Positions 33,003-45,439 of a stretch of 64,000 nt of DNA are shown in pieces (positions within the stretch are counted from its first letter, which is position 1; every line of letters starts with the position of its first letter). Both the position numbers and the translations under genes were made by a program. The stretch is from NCBI GenBank assembly GCA_032622095.1, contig CP136066.1:106539319-106603318 (forward strand), in the 5' to 3' direction. This DNA is from Siphonodentalium dalli. Lineage: Eukaryota; Mollusca; Scaphopoda; Gadilida; Siphonodentaliidae. The notes under the pieces were generated by a model, which saw nothing but the letters and a program-made list of their open reading frames with translations, had not been told where the DNA came from and made no database searches.

Positions 33003-33339
33003 CAAGCCTGCATGGCCTCATATGCTATGGGAGACATAGACTCAGATTGAGGTACCCAAATGGTGAATATTGTGATGTACTCCCATTGGGAGCCTCGAAT
33101 ATGCAATGCAATTTGGGGATATAGAGAAACTAAACTAAAAAAGAAATAGAATCTATGTGAAGAAGTTTCTATAGAAATTTGATAATACAGAAACTTTCCA
33201 GTGAAGATGAGGCATAAGCAGAATGAGGTCCTCAGAGGGTGAATTTAGTGATGCTAGCCCACTATGCGGGATAGCGTCACTAAATTCACCCTCTGGGGAC
33301 CTCATTCTGCAAATGACAGGCACACTAAACTCAGGCTTG
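33003..33339. mobile_element. Two-hairpin MITE, family B copy 5
   Basis: Starts CAAGCCTGCATGGCCTCATA and ends with ACTCAGGCTTG. Only the right-hand hairpin module is present, so the left module has been deleted. The centre (33080-33200) is an inverted match to the centre of copy 1 (4860-5000). Confidence 0.75.
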
Positions 33340-33410
33340 GAACAAGTGCCACCTGAAATAAAATTGTCTTATTTGATATTAAATTTTGTATCCATTTATA
33401 TATTAAATTA

Positions 33411-33624
33411 CAGTAATGCCCTCAATAATTGACTCCTTAACCACAGCATAATTATGGGTAATTTTTCAGGTTTTAATCGGAAATATGGCTTGTTGCCTTT
33501 CATCGGAAAACTCTCAGTGAGAGCTTTCCGATGAATGGCCACAAGCCACATTTCCGACTAAATGCTGAAAAAAATACCCATAATTCTGCTGTGGTTAAGG
33601 AGTCGATTATTTAGGGCATTACTC
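33411..33624. mobile_element. Mariner-like foldback MITE, family C copy 4
   Basis: CAGTAATGCCCTCAATAATT at the left and GGGCATTACTC at the right, flanked by TA. Internal arms contain TCCTTAACCACAGCATAATT and its complement. Confidence 0.83.
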
Positions 33625-33849
33625 TAGATAGAGTGTCAACATTTTAGAGGGACACCATTAATTAATTTTGTGAAGTTTTCAATAACAGAATTACTTTCTT
33701 TTGTATTTATAAGACATGTTTATATGTCGCATTTGTTTATATGGTTTTCAAAAAAAAATTCTGTAAAAATTTCAATTATATGGTATTTGGTATGTTGTTG
33801 TAACTGGAGGTCTGGAACCCTGAATACATCTTCAAACTTGATGTAACAC

Positions 33850-34036
33850 CAAGCCTTGAAATAGTGTGTCTGCCATTTGCAGAATGAGGTCCCGAGAGGG
33901 TGAATTCACCCTCTGGGGACCTCATTCTGCTGAGGTGTAAGTAGAATGAGGTCCCCAGAGGGTGAATTTGGTGATGCTAAATTCACCCTCTGGGGACCTC
34001 ATTCTGCAAATGACAGACACACTATGTCAAGGCTTG
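33850..34036. mobile_element. Two-hairpin MITE, family B copy 6, with exact target duplication
   Basis: A minimal copy of 187 bp in which the two hairpin modules are almost adjacent. It starts CAAGCCTTGAAATAGTGTGT and ends CACACTATGTCAAGGCTTG. ATGTAACAC directly precedes (33841-33849) and directly follows it (34037-34045), and the match extends to 11 bp if one TIR base is counted on each side. A 9-bp duplication suggests Mutator-type mobilisation. Confidence 0.85.
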
Positions 34037-34437
34037 ATGTAACACCTGTGAATAACATATCAGAAATCTCCACATACAGTGATCAAGATTAGCCCTTTGA
34101 TAATTGAATATTCACAGGCGATTAGTTACTTGATTAGATAATATTGGTCAGTTTGGAATTGTCATAGAATATACCAGTAGCTACTAGTAACACAGCTCAG
34201 AGACATTGCAATTTTCAAAACTAAAATATTTATATTTATTACAGATTACACTATAACAACTAAGAATCAATTTAGAATGAATCTTATATTTAACATGTAA
34301 AGAAGAAATAGTTCTAGATTTTGGCAACACATTCAACAAACCTTATTTATTATAGTAATACATACTCTAAATTGCTAAATATGCTCTTGTATCAGTTGTA
34401 TGTTCCCGGGGAGGATATGCCTATGAGCGAACATTAA

Positions 34438-34695
34438 CCCTTCCATGACTGGAGCTTCCTGAAATTTTGCGACAACCCTGTGCCATTTATGTATTATCTT
34501 ATATATGTGAATCTCCCATAGGGAGCCTCGCATATATAAGAGTATACATTGGCCTAACAATAATTACCTTGACCTTGTAAGCCAGTGCATTCTCTTATAT
34601 ATGCGAGGCTCCTTATGGGAGACTCACATATATAAAAGAATGCACTGGCACAGGGTCTTTAATGCTGCACCAGGGCAGCTCCAGTCATAAAAGGG
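34438..34695. mobile_element. TTAA MITE family E, copy with central hairpins
   Basis: Ends CCCTTCCATGACTGGAGCTT and its diverged complement (AGCTCCAGTCATAAAAGGG). It is preceded by TTAA (34434-34437) and followed by TCAA. Inside are two hairpins built from TATTCTCTTATATATGCGAG-type words and their complements. Confidence 0.75.
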
Positions 34696-34784
34696 TCAAT
34701 ATACATACAGCATTATTGCAATAACAGGTTAATGATGAATATTTATTCCATTCCCGTTGATTATTTTTTAGAGAACGTTTAGTT

Positions 34785-35215
34785 AAAGGGACCCATGGTC
34801 TTAGCAGTGGGTAAATGTGCGAAAATTATAAATGTATGTAAAAAACATCACCACCAAGAAGAACATGAAAAATAGATAAACTTTATTCTTATATTATTAT
34901 AGAAAGTAATTCAATAAAAAAAAAATCCGTGTTGAAACCATTGTTATGTAAACAAAACTGTTACAGTGATTGGTCAACAAACATTGCTAATCGCGTAGTA
35001 AGTTAAAATAATTTAGTCTGAACATCATTTGCAATGCAATTTTCAATGCTTTGACCTTTTCCAATGTTTACCGTCAAGTTTTTTTTTATTAAACTTTGGG
35101 ATCTTATTGGAGTAATTGGACATTGATCGGTAATTAACATAACAATTGTTTTGATATGTGAAATTTCATTATTGGAGACTTATTAATAATGAAAATAAGA
35201 ACACTGTCAACCATT
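34785..35215. repeat. Decayed copy of the TTAAAGGGACCC element (family F)
   Basis: It begins TTAAAGGGACCC and follows the same order as 36687-37060 ('gggtaaatgtgc', 'catcaccacca', 'ttgaaacca', 'ttacagtgattggtc'). The right terminus is not found. Confidence 0.5.
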
Positions 35216-36185
35216 TGAATGAGGATTCAGGAAGCTCCAAAACATTGTAATATCAACTTATCCGGTGTAACAAACTGTGAACATGTTGTTTTTGTTGAGG
35301 TACCGACGTGTTTTTTGTACTTAAGTTTCATCTGGATTGTACTGCAAAGTGTATAATTTTCAATGGAAGGGGAACAACTCTATATCTCAGTTTGAATTCT
35401 GTTGCATTCTGGGAGCGAGACAGGGGAAATGTTTTTATGATTTCAGCTATTTTCTATATTCTATGGGCACCTTCGGAGCCAAACATTCCAAATGGTGATG
35501 AATTATAGTATTTTAATCATATTTTATGTCATAGATAGTTATCAAAACCGTATATCAAGGCACTATAAAAAAAATCGGTGACTCAAAAATTTAATGGGCC
35601 TTCAAGGTAGTGGAGATGGCTAATTACAACTTTGATGTCACTCATACCTCATGGCAAATTTTCAGAAACTTAAAGACATACATGTAATGTGGACTTATTT
35701 TCTTTGAATAAAACCAATCAGTTAATATCAAAATGTTATCCACATTGGTAGCAAAATACCAACCACATCGACTATCATTTCAATGCTTAAACTACACACA
35801 AATGTAAATATTTACGGGGATGTGTTATTGTGCTTAAATATTATGACAATGATTGCGCCAATAGTTGTCAAATTAATGTCAATGTGTGTAATTCGTTGAT
35901 AACAATGATGCTGTTTCTGACTATTTGGATATCAAATTAGTTAGTTTGGCATGATTATTTATTAATGGACTCATCGAAAAGCTGGAGCACTAATCTAATG
36001 CAAGAATTGGTTTATATTGCAGGATAATATAATATTAAAGCAATTTTGGAAACTTCCTTAAGACTTCCTGGGTTTCAAGCAAAAATCCATGTTGTGTATC
36101 AAAGTGATTCTATTTGAAGAGTAGTGTAGATATAAATATAAGCTTTCTGCTTTTTTGGGAGGTTCATAAGATTGTAACTAGTTTG
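35216..36185. other. Intergenic, no gene recognised
   Basis: Unique-looking AT-rich DNA; a fragment of MITE family E lies at about 36190-36260 ('accctttcatgactggtgcttcc'). Confidence 0.4.
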
Positions 36186-36686
36186 ATTCAACCCTTTCAT
36201 GACTGGTGCTTCCTGGATTTTTGCGAAAACCCTGTGCCAAAGCATTCTCTTATTTTATATGCAAGTCGCCTGTCATGTTCTCTGTTAAAAAATGTCGCCT
36301 TATTCGGAGGTAACTTTTTCCCTTGAATTACAAAAGTACCTATTGTTCCTAAAATAATGACTAGTTTACAATAAATGCAATTCAGTGGAATTAACTTTCA
36401 TAAATTTCAGTTTGTAAGGAACTGTGAGGTGGGAAAAATAATGCCATCTCAACACCACCTTATAATACTTTCAAAGCAACTGCATCAAACTTAGGATAAC
36501 AGGTACAAGTACTTGGGACAACTGGTACAAGTGCACGGAACACTAAGTATATCTTAAAATTATAACACAATACATCAATAGTTGAAAGACTACTAGTAGT
36601 TCAATTCCTTGCGATGGGTGTGTATTTTTTTTATTGAAACAGCATAGTCAAATATTTCTTTGTGTTACATGTATGCTCATGATTAA

Positions 36687-37396
36687 AGGGACCCAAGGCA
36701 GAGGGTAAATGTGCTCAAAATATAAAAGTCTGTAAAAACGTCACCACTATGATGAACATGGAGTAATAGATTTTTTTTTCTCATATTCATTGTTGATAGT
36801 TCTCCAATAATGAAATATCACATGTTGAAGCAACACTGTTACAGTGATTTGTCTGGAACCATCGCTAAATGTGTAGTATGTTCAAATATTTTAGTCTAAA
36901 TATAATAATGATTTTTCAGCATATTTTATTGTATTAATTGGATTTCGATCGGTAATTCCACTGTAACAGGAATGTTTACATAACAACGGTTTCGAAATGC
37001 GAAATCTCAGTATTGAAAAGTTATTAATAAAGAAAATAAGAAGAAAGTAGACATATTTTTTCATGTACAGTAATGCTCTAAATAATCGACTCCTTAATAA
37101 CCACAGCAGAATTATGGGTAACTTTTCAGGATTTAGTCGGAAGAATGGCTTGTTGTCATTAATCAGAATCGATTAATTGCCAAAAAATAGTCTCGGTGAG
37201 AGCTTTCCGATGAATGGCAACAAGCCATATTTCCGACTAAATCCTGAAAAGTTACCCATAATTCTGCTGTGGTTAAGGAGTCGATTATTTAGAGCATTAC
37301 TGTACATGTACTTTTTAAGAGCAGTTGTTTTTAATACAAACTTTTATCAAATTAATGTTATTAAACATGAACCCACTTTGAAGACCTTGAGTCCCT
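36687..37396. mobile_element. TTAA element family F with nested mariner-like MITE
   Basis: AGGGACCCAAGGC at the left and CCTTGAGTCCCT at the right are inverted. TTAA flanks it at 36683-36686 and 37397-37400. A family C MITE occupies 37068-37302, so the original element was about 475 bp. Confidence 0.8.
37068..37302. mobile_element. Mariner-like foldback MITE, family C copy 5 (nested)
   Basis: CAGTAATGCTCTAAATAATC to inverted GATTATTTAGAGCATTACTG, flanked by TA (37066-37067 and 37303-37304), inserted in family F. Confidence 0.85.
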
Positions 37397-39860
37397 TTAA
37401 AGTTTAAACATTTTTGTATTATAGACAAGATAAAAAGTAACAAGCAAAAAGTTGAGAAATAACAAGAATTTCAGAATTTTAATAAACTCAAATAAATTTA
37501 ACATGTCAATCCCAGATGGCTGCCGGTGGCCATGTTTTTCATCGTAAATCGTTCAAATTCGATAGCTCCCATCTGCAGGTGATCACAATTGTGATCATCT
37601 GCAAAATTTTAAAAATGATCCGGCCATAAATAGCTCAATATATAAATTATTTTTATCTGGTACATGTAGTTAATATTTTTTATAGATATTTTAATGGATT
37701 CAGGCAAAGAATTTATTGATAGATTCCAGTATGGGGTGTCCGAGTCTTGTTAATATTGAATAACTAATGCTTTCTAATAGGTAACAGGTACTACTAGGCT
37801 ATGCAGCTTCAACAAATCCACCAAATATGTGGCATTATCATTGTTTGAGCAACAATAGTATACATGAAAAAATATATCCAAAATAAATGTACAGTACACT
37901 CACATGTATAGTGACATACTCTAAATCAAAGTACTGATCAAAAGAGATTTTGTGTTTACCGATCAATGTAATGTGGATTTACCCATAATTTAGTATGCAA
38001 GTATTCAGATTATGATAGGAATTTCGGGGATAAGCTGATAGAATCATAAATTCTCACCTGCCAGATAATAATGTTGATATGGTAACTGGTATTTAATGCC
38101 ATGGTTGAAAAGTTGGACCGAGAAAACAGCATACTACACACATTCTTGCTTTGTACTTGAATGACCCCTGGTCATGTGGTCCTTCTGACTTTCTATGATG
38201 CTGGTGGGTCCTTCTGACTTTCTATGATGCTGTTAGGACAAACTGAGTTATTTTTGTTTTCAAAAAAGTTGTATTTGCCCCACCAGCATATATGATAGTA
38301 ATTCAACAGGACCCACCAGCATCGTGGCAAATTAGCAGGACCACTTGACCAGGGGTGTGAATGTACTTCTGATGAGGCAGTACTTTCTCCACTCATAGAT
38401 TGCATCACTTTAAGACTAATCATCAGAGACATCTAATAACCTTGGTATTGATGCTACTTTTCAAGTTTTCAAACAATTCAAAATCATTTGGCAATGAGAA
38501 AATTTATAATATTGTGATGATTTCAGCTATCATTATTGTTGGGCAGGTGAGCAGAATGTGAAAAACTCACCTGTGAAAATAACAAGTTGAATAGTACTAC
38601 ATGTACATGAATTTAGAGAGTGGTATTTATGCGGAGAAAATAATATTTGGTTACCTACAAGTATAAGTGGACCAATAATCACTTTCACACCCTCCAGAGC
38701 TAGTACCTTTTTATTACCCCTAAGAAAAGATGCAAGCATTATTTCCGATAAAACCTAAAGGGTACAAAGGTACTCTATCAAGCAACATTTCTTTTACGTC
38801 ACCCATGTCCCCTCTAAATGTACATCTATATCAACAAACCAAATGGCACATGCCTTGCAACAAGTCCAGGTGACAAATATAAAGCTCTTTTGGCATTAAA
38901 CAATGAGGGGGAAATTATGTATTTATCATAAAATCAAATCTCATCATCTCGGCATAAATATATAAATATACAAATATTGCAATTATATCTAGCGCTCATC
39001 GAAAGAAATGATTGCATTCACAAAGTGATGTGCATCATAACTATTGTTAGGTCAACTTGTAACTCTGGAAAATGTTTTTTTTTATTTCATATACATGTAT
39101 CATTGTTATCTATGTTGACTTCCATGAGTCTGTGTGAAGATGGTAACCGGCACTCAGGCAGAAGCGCTTGATTACGTGCTGTGTAGCCATATACTCCCTA
39201 TATTCTGTGAAATAGGAGTGTTTGCTACGATATGTGTATGACATTCATGTACATGAACACATCCAAGATCTGGGAATTAGTAGTTTTGGGAACATGTCCA
39301 TATCTGTGTACACATCCATTTTGTGATTTGACTTTAGTTTGGTGCAGCTTCATATCTGAAACAAATACAATATTGATTAGTTAAAATAGAATAGAATTTA
39401 TTTTGATAACACAGTAAAATAGAATATAATTTATTTTGATAACATTCATATAGTTACAGACAGTGCAATGTTACCAAATAAGCATAACTATATGTATATC
39501 CAGAGTATATCATATACTACATGTACATAGTATATTGTATACAAACAATTTGAATCAAATGGGTGTGTATATATATATATATTATAGTGTTATACAGTTG
39601 TTATGAATAATTTATATGTTGCTCTTGTTTAGTGCTGTGAGTGATAACAGTGTGAGCACAGTGAAAAACGAGAGGCCAATCACGATCAGCAGATGTTTAA
39701 CCCATAACTTCAACCACACGAACGCGATCTAGACTGAATACACACCGGTATACATAACATGGAGATACATGTACATGTAATTGGAAAGATACATTATGGG
39801 GTTTCCAACTTTCCATGATTTACTTGTATACATGTATGTATAAATATGAGGCTGATTTGG
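37397..39860. other. Intergenic, no gene recognised
   Basis: A family P fragment ('agatggctgccggtggccatgtttttc…gatagctcccatctgcaggtgatc') is at about 37510-37585. A short duplicated and inverted block with 'gatgctg(g)t…ggtccttctgacttt' lies at 38177-38345. No gene was recognised. Confidence 0.4.
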
Positions 39861-39925
39861 AACACCTGCTTTCCAAAGCAATACTTTATCTGTCAGATAA
39901 AGTATTGCTTTGAATAGCAAGTGTT
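39861..39925. other. Near-perfect hairpin
   Basis: AAAGCAATACTTTATCTG (39875-39892) and its exact complement (39894-39911) are separated by a single base. The outer arms AACACCTGCTTT and AGCAAGTGTT extend the stem imperfectly. The one-base loop argues against a microRNA precursor and for a palindromic transposon or cruciform. Confidence 0.6.
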
Positions 39926-41179
39926 CATGTTATAGTTATAGGTAGGATTAAAACCGATATTAATACCAAGATCTATACAGGTGAAGAGTGTGTCATGATT
40001 AATCTGGATGTGAATTATGAGAGTGATCGGGTGATTTGATTTACACATTGGATAGCATGTGTCTACCAATGGGGTTAATATCTGTGTACAGCACTGTGTA
40101 CAGGGTTGATATTTTGAGGCAAATGATCCAACTAATCGTATACAGGTCAGGGTGAGTCATCATAAACTTTGCCAAGAAATATAAACACAATCTGATAGAA
40201 AATAATGAATGATCAAATCAGATATCATGTCTATGGTTGCTGGAAGGGGATGTTTCATGTATTTCCCAAAATAATAAATCGAGTGATCAACACAAGATTG
40301 TTCATAACTAGACAGTCAATGACTGTGGGGTCGATCACCAGACTGTAAAGACGGAGAAGACTGGGACTCTGAAGACTACAATAGTCAGTACTTGTCAAAT
40401 CACTTTAAAATAAGGCCTAAAAAAAAAAGACGTTTGTTTCCGCTAAACCGACCCACCCTATTTTAAACCCCCGACCCTAAACTTTTTATTGCCATTGCAA
40501 CAACAACAAAAATTGGACCAAAAATATTTTTTTATTGTTTTTTTTTCAATTTAGGTCCCAATTCATATCATAACAAGATGCAAAACATTAATATATTTAT
40601 ATATATTGCCATCATAAATTTAAGTTTACAAAAAGATTTAAGTTTAACAGTTGGAATCATACCGTACTGTAAAGTATGTTTGGCTTTATCTAGCTTTCAT
40701 CTGTGAAAACTTCAAATAGTTTGAGTTTATCATTCAGCCTTCAGACTTTAGTATTTCAATAAATACAGTACAGGAACATTAACAATTTGATCAAATCAAC
40801 CTGGTTATCAGGTGGGATAGCATAATACCAAATGAAAAATTAACATAGAGATTAGTACTATAAATGGTAATTACTAACTTAAGAGACATTGTTTCTGTAC
40901 TACATGTAGTATATTATGTATGTGTCTCACTTGAATTTTATAAAATAGCCTATTATATGAATTAGAGTGATAATGGCAAGTCTCATTTCAAGCAGGATAA
41001 TCATAGTCCATTGAACCAAAAGATATCTGACAATATCTTATAAGCATTTCCAATCCATACATATAAAACAAGAGATCGACTGTCGTCCGGTGCATACCCT
41101 CTTAGCGCATACCGCCTGATGTGGGCATATCTATAACTTATGATTGCTCTACTCAGACAGATGGACCAAAAAAATCAGC

Positions 41180-42010
41180 ATTTTCATGTAAACAAAGATG
41201 AATAACTATAAAACAAAAAACCAAAACAAAACAGTTGAATGTGCCATTAAATGTCCTCATAGTGGTGAACATCCATACAAAATTTCATTGAGATCCGAGC
41301 ATTACTGTTTAAGTTATGACCTCAGAACAGACATCGGATGGACCAAACAGCCAACATTTCCAGATAAACAAAGATGAATAACTCTAGAATGGAAAAGCGG
41401 AACAGAACAATGGAAAGTCCTCATAGTAGTGAACATCCATACCAAATTTCATTGAGATCCCAGCACAATTGTTGAAGTTACAACATGAACAGACCCAAGA
41501 CAGACCAAAAAGCCAACATTTCCAAAAAATCCGAACAAAACGATGGAACCATCTATTGAATGTCCTCATATTAGTGAACATCCATACCAAATTTCATTGA
41601 GATCCCAACACAATTGTTGAAGTTACGACATGAACAGACCCAAGACAGACCAAAAAGCCAACATTTCCAAAAAATCCGAACAAAACGATGGAACCATCTA
41701 TTGAATGTCCTCATAGTAGTGAACATCCATACCAAATTTCATTGAGATCCCAGCACAAGTTTTGAAGTTACGACATGAATAGACCCCAGACAGACCAAAA
41801 AGCCAACATTTCCAGATAAACAAAGATGAAACACTCTAGAATGGAAAATCCGAAAAAAAACGATGGAACCCTGTCCTCTATTTAATGTCCTCATAGTAGT
41901 GAACATCCATACCTAATTTCATTGAGATCCGAGTACTACTGGTCAAGTTATGACATGAACAGACATCGGACGGACGGATGGGCAGACGCACAGGTGCAAA
42001 ACAGTATACC
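41180..42010. repeat. Tandem repeat, about 150-170-bp period
   Basis: The words GTGAACATCCATACCAAATT and 'cattgagatcc(c/g)ag' recur near 41270, 41430, 41576, 41725 and 41900, with 'aaaagccaacatttcc' in between. A leader 'acaagagatcgactgtcgtccggtgcatacc' just before it recurs at about 49064. Pearl-like layout. Confidence 0.7.
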
Positions 42011-42230
42011 CCCCCTTTTTTTTTAAAGGTGTATAAACAATTTCCAAAGTTATGCTTGAGAAACTTGATCAAATTGATCTCTCAGTAAAATTCAAAATAC
42101 TGACTCTGCCCTAGATTAGCTCTAAATGCAATGGATTTTCACAAATTTTCCAGGGTGAGAACCCCCACCATCAGCAGGGGGGGGGGGGGGGGGCTCCCCC
42201 TCCCAAACCTTCCTCCGCCCAGGCCTTCAG

Positions 42231-42425
42231 GTTATGCCTTTGATATATCATTGCAAAAACAGGTGTCCTCAAAAAATACCTAAATCCTTCACTGAATGCG
42301 GAGGAGAAGGTGGTGTTCTGAAGCCATCATTAAGAGATCGGTACAAGACGGTCACTCCAATATGTGAACAGTGCAGTGGTGCTGGACTGACTCCATTTGT
42401 TGCCAGACCATATGGGAAATATTAG
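42231..42425 (+). CDS. Possible terminal exon, unknown CxxC protein
   Basis: I do not recognise this gene. A pyrimidine-rich tract ending in CTTCAG precedes GTTATGCC at about 42231. The frame then reads …YHCKNRCPQK…ECGGEGG…RDRYKTVTPICEQCSGAG…ARPYGK and stops with TAG at 42423-42425. The paired cysteines (CxxxC, then PICEQC) suggest a small zinc-binding tail. An ATTAAA signal follows near 42472. No upstream exon could be confirmed, though 'atggattttcac…ccagg|gtgaga' at about 42131-42152 would join in phase. It lies inside the 40413-42698 element, so a transposon-borne or captured exon is possible. Chance is not excluded. Confidence 0.35.
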   Translation, partial: VMPLIYHCKNRCPQKIPKSFTECGGEGGVLKPSLRDRYKTVTPICEQCSGAGLTPFVARPYGKY

Positions 42426-42702
42426 GATTATCAAAGACTATATTAGTATATAAACTAGTATATATGTAAATATTAAAGCATATGTAAGATTGAATTGGAG
42501 TTTATAGTTTCTCTGTCATCTGGGTTAACATGATTGGGGTTTTAGAAGTGCATAGTTTGGGTTATTGACAAGTATTATACAGTTATTTTAAAAGATACTG
42601 AAAAAAAAAAATTAACAAAAAAAAAAGTTAAGCCTACCTACCCTCCCTAATTTTTTTCAGCTCGTTAGCGGAAACAAACGTATTTTTTTGTTAGGCCTAA
42701 GT

Positions 42703-43363
42703 TATTCTAAACAGGGACACATGTAGAGGGTCTTCGTTGAATGGTGGGAGGGGATATGGGGGTGTCCACCTTGAAATTTCTAACTACACACTTCCCCTCC
42801 CCCAATAGATCATTGCCCATTACCTCCCGACTGGACCAAACTAAATACAACTGGTACTTCAAGATCTCCAACTGTTGGAAATTTATCAAAACCTTACTGA
42901 TAATACAGGTATATATCAAAATTATGACCTGTAATATCGGAATCTATATACAAGTACCAAACATGAATTAATAGCATAGATAGGGTGGGTGCAGGAGTAT
43001 TAAATCTCCTATCTCTGTCCCTATTTGAACTAAATGTAAATCCCAATATATGAGATCCATTAATCTAGTAATTTCAAAGGGTGTATTATACTAGTAGAAG
43101 TTGAAGTGATTTCATTTTTCCTTAAAATAAGTTACAAAATTAAGGGAATGGTTATCAACATGGCACCTCTGATATAATTGTTCATTGAAATCATCAGCAT
43201 AATAAATAAGACACATCATTACCACAGGTGAAATGAAGTTATAATAGCCTATATAAACATAATATTGTAATACTTGCCTATACAACTGCATAGAACACAG
43301 CACATGGGAATAAATCTAATTTAAATTGAAATGATTGACACAAATAAACATTATCTGTTACAG
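42703..43363. other. Intergenic, no gene recognised
   Basis: Nothing identifiable between the 2.3-kb TIR element and the hAT-like element. Confidence 0.4.
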
Positions 43364-43371
43364 GGTATTTG

Positions 43372-44470
43372 TAGGCTTGCCACGATTATTCGATTAATCG
43401 ACTAACCTTCGGCAGGTGTGGTATACAGTCGACGGTTATTTACATTCGTCGACTAATCGCCAAAACTGGGGGGGGGTATGGTTGTGTATTTAAGCAGTAC
43501 TATGCGCAAATACCATGCCTGGAAGTAAAAGTTAACAGCTTCCTTTGATAACGCAGCCGATGTTTGGCGGTCATATTCAAAGAGTTCGGTGTGCCTTTGA
43601 TGTCGTGCTACAGGTTTGCCATTGTTTATATATTATAATATTTAACTGTCAAACGTATCTTCCTATGGATCTGTAATTAGCGATCATCATATTCAAAATG
43701 GACGACGTGCATGGGACTGCATCTATATTTCTTTTTTTCAAATTTCATACTGTAAAACGTTCACCATTATTGATAATAATTGACAAAGTCACAAAGTTCG
43801 CGGGACATGAATGTTCAGTGTTACTAGACAGTTAATCAATAACAAGTGGGTGTCATCACATATTAGTGCTACATACATTACATTCTCCAACTTGGTAACG
43901 TATATACCCCCACCCCGCTGCACGATGCGTTGCGCGCACTTTGAATAACAAAACTAAAAGTACAGCAACAGGCAGCGCGCACACACACATGGAAACCCGC
44001 GAAATAAAAATTAAGTGCTATAATATGTCAGGTGACGCAATCGGTACATGATGGAATTTTCTGCAAAACTAACTATAGTCCGTTTTCAATAAGTATGCGA
44101 CAATTCCGCATGCATTCATTTGGCACCATGACCGCGATGCATGTTCACAGGAAAATTGATTGACTGGACAGATATGTTTTAAATTTCTCGTCCACGGGAA
44201 TAGCGATGAGGAGGGCGTTTTAAATACGTATCTGCCGCGTAAATTTGAGTTTAGGTGGCCGATGACAGGCGGGAGCCTCAGAATGACAAGCCAAAGCCTG
44301 CTGACTGACAGTTTATAACTTTGTTCAGACTGGATGTAATGTAGTCATTGTAGTTTCGATTTGATCACATCTTTACCTGGGTTCAATATAGGCCACATAT
44401 ATAAACGATTAATCGACTAACCGTCGACTATAACGGTCGATTATGAAAACTCATAGTCGTGGCAACCCTA
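43372..44470. mobile_element. Non-autonomous hAT-like transposon
   Basis: The left end TAGGCTTGCCACGA and right end TCGTGGCAACCCTA are inverted with two mismatches, the form typical of hAT termini. GGTATTTG directly precedes (43364-43371) and follows it (44471-44478), an exact 8-bp target duplication as expected for hAT. Subterminal ATTAATCGACTAACC/GTCGAC words occur at both ends. The 1.1-kb interior has no transposase-like frame. Confidence 0.9.
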
Positions 44471-44892
44471 GGTATTTGTTTATCAAACACTGTCAGATAA
44501 GATAAGATCTCATTTCATACACAGGAGACATTATAGAGAATGGCATGCCTTATATTGTTGTCGGTGAAAGATGACTTCTCAAAAAAATATTGTAGCATTA
44601 GGAATATGAAAGAACATGTAACAGGGCACATGTACTTACTTTGACCCTTCAATTGGCAAGAGTAACAAACTGTCGTGATTTTTCTCCCAGAACCCTGGAC
44701 CAATTCCAGCATCTAGCCAACCCAATATCTTAGCTGGTTTTAGTACGAGAAGACTTGGACTACTAAATTTGGTGGGGTGAGTTGGTGTACCCTGGCAGAT
44801 GTTATAACGTGGTTAGTTTTTCAAAATAAAAAAAAAAATTGAGCAACAAGTGTTTTTGGGTATGTCCCTAGCACCGCACACATGTTCAAGTG

Positions 44893-45104
44893 AGCTCATT
44901 TGAACAAATCTGAACCCCAGTCACCCAAAGATCCTTCATTCCAAATATGAACCCATTTGGCCTGATGGAACTTGAGAAGAAGTCGTTTTAAGAATTACTA
45001 TGTAGGGAAAGAGTTATGGCCCTGGCTTGGGTGGACAGACAGATGGATGGATGGATGAGGAGTGATGACTATTGCTCCATCGGAGACTTTGTCTCAGGTG
45101 AGCT
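44893..45104 (-). repeat. Family D dispersed repeat, inverted copy
   Basis: On the minus strand it starts AGCTCACCTGAGACAAAGTC (hairpin with CGATGGAGCAAT), then 'catcactcctcatccatcc…', 'ccataactctttccctacatag' and '…cagatttgttcaaatgag'. It is the reverse orientation of 15789-16100. Confidence 0.65.
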
Positions 45105-45262
45105 AAAAAGATTGTGACTGGTCCCATGCAATAAGTCAATGCCATACATGTAGAATACACTGTGTTTACAAGAGACCAAAATATACCGCTACAAATATGA
45201 CCCATCCCTTGTATAAACAATACTAGTACATGTAGGTTGTAAGCTTAGTCATATTTAAATCA

Positions 45263-45268
45263 TTTATT
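45263..45268 (-). terminator. Candidate polyadenylation signal for the InaF gene
   Basis: AATAAA on the minus strand, about 700 bases past the stop codon at 45962. The distance is plausible for an animal 3' untranslated region, but nothing else confirms use. Confidence 0.25.
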
Positions 45269-45439
45269 GACATTAAAACACATGCACTTCCCAGATTTTT
45301 GAAACAGGACATCACCGATAATCTATAAGAATATTCTGATATTCAATACATGTAGGTGTCTTATTGAGTGTTAATTAATTAAAGAACCTAGTTCAAAGGG
45401 GATGGGTTAATTTAATATCTTTCTGCATAGTTGAAACAA

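Larger units (their letters stand above)
40413..42698. mobile_element. 2.3-kb TIR element carrying tandem repeats and a possible exon
   Basis: Left end AGGCCTAAAAAAAAAAGACG followed by TTTGTTTCCGCTAA is inverted at the right end (TTAGCGGAAACAAACG … TTAGGCCT). It contains the repeat shared with 20.56 kb (40553-40865), a tandem array at 41180-42000, a G run, and a short open frame at 42234-42425. It may be a composite, because the internal repeats occur elsewhere independently. Confidence 0.6.
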
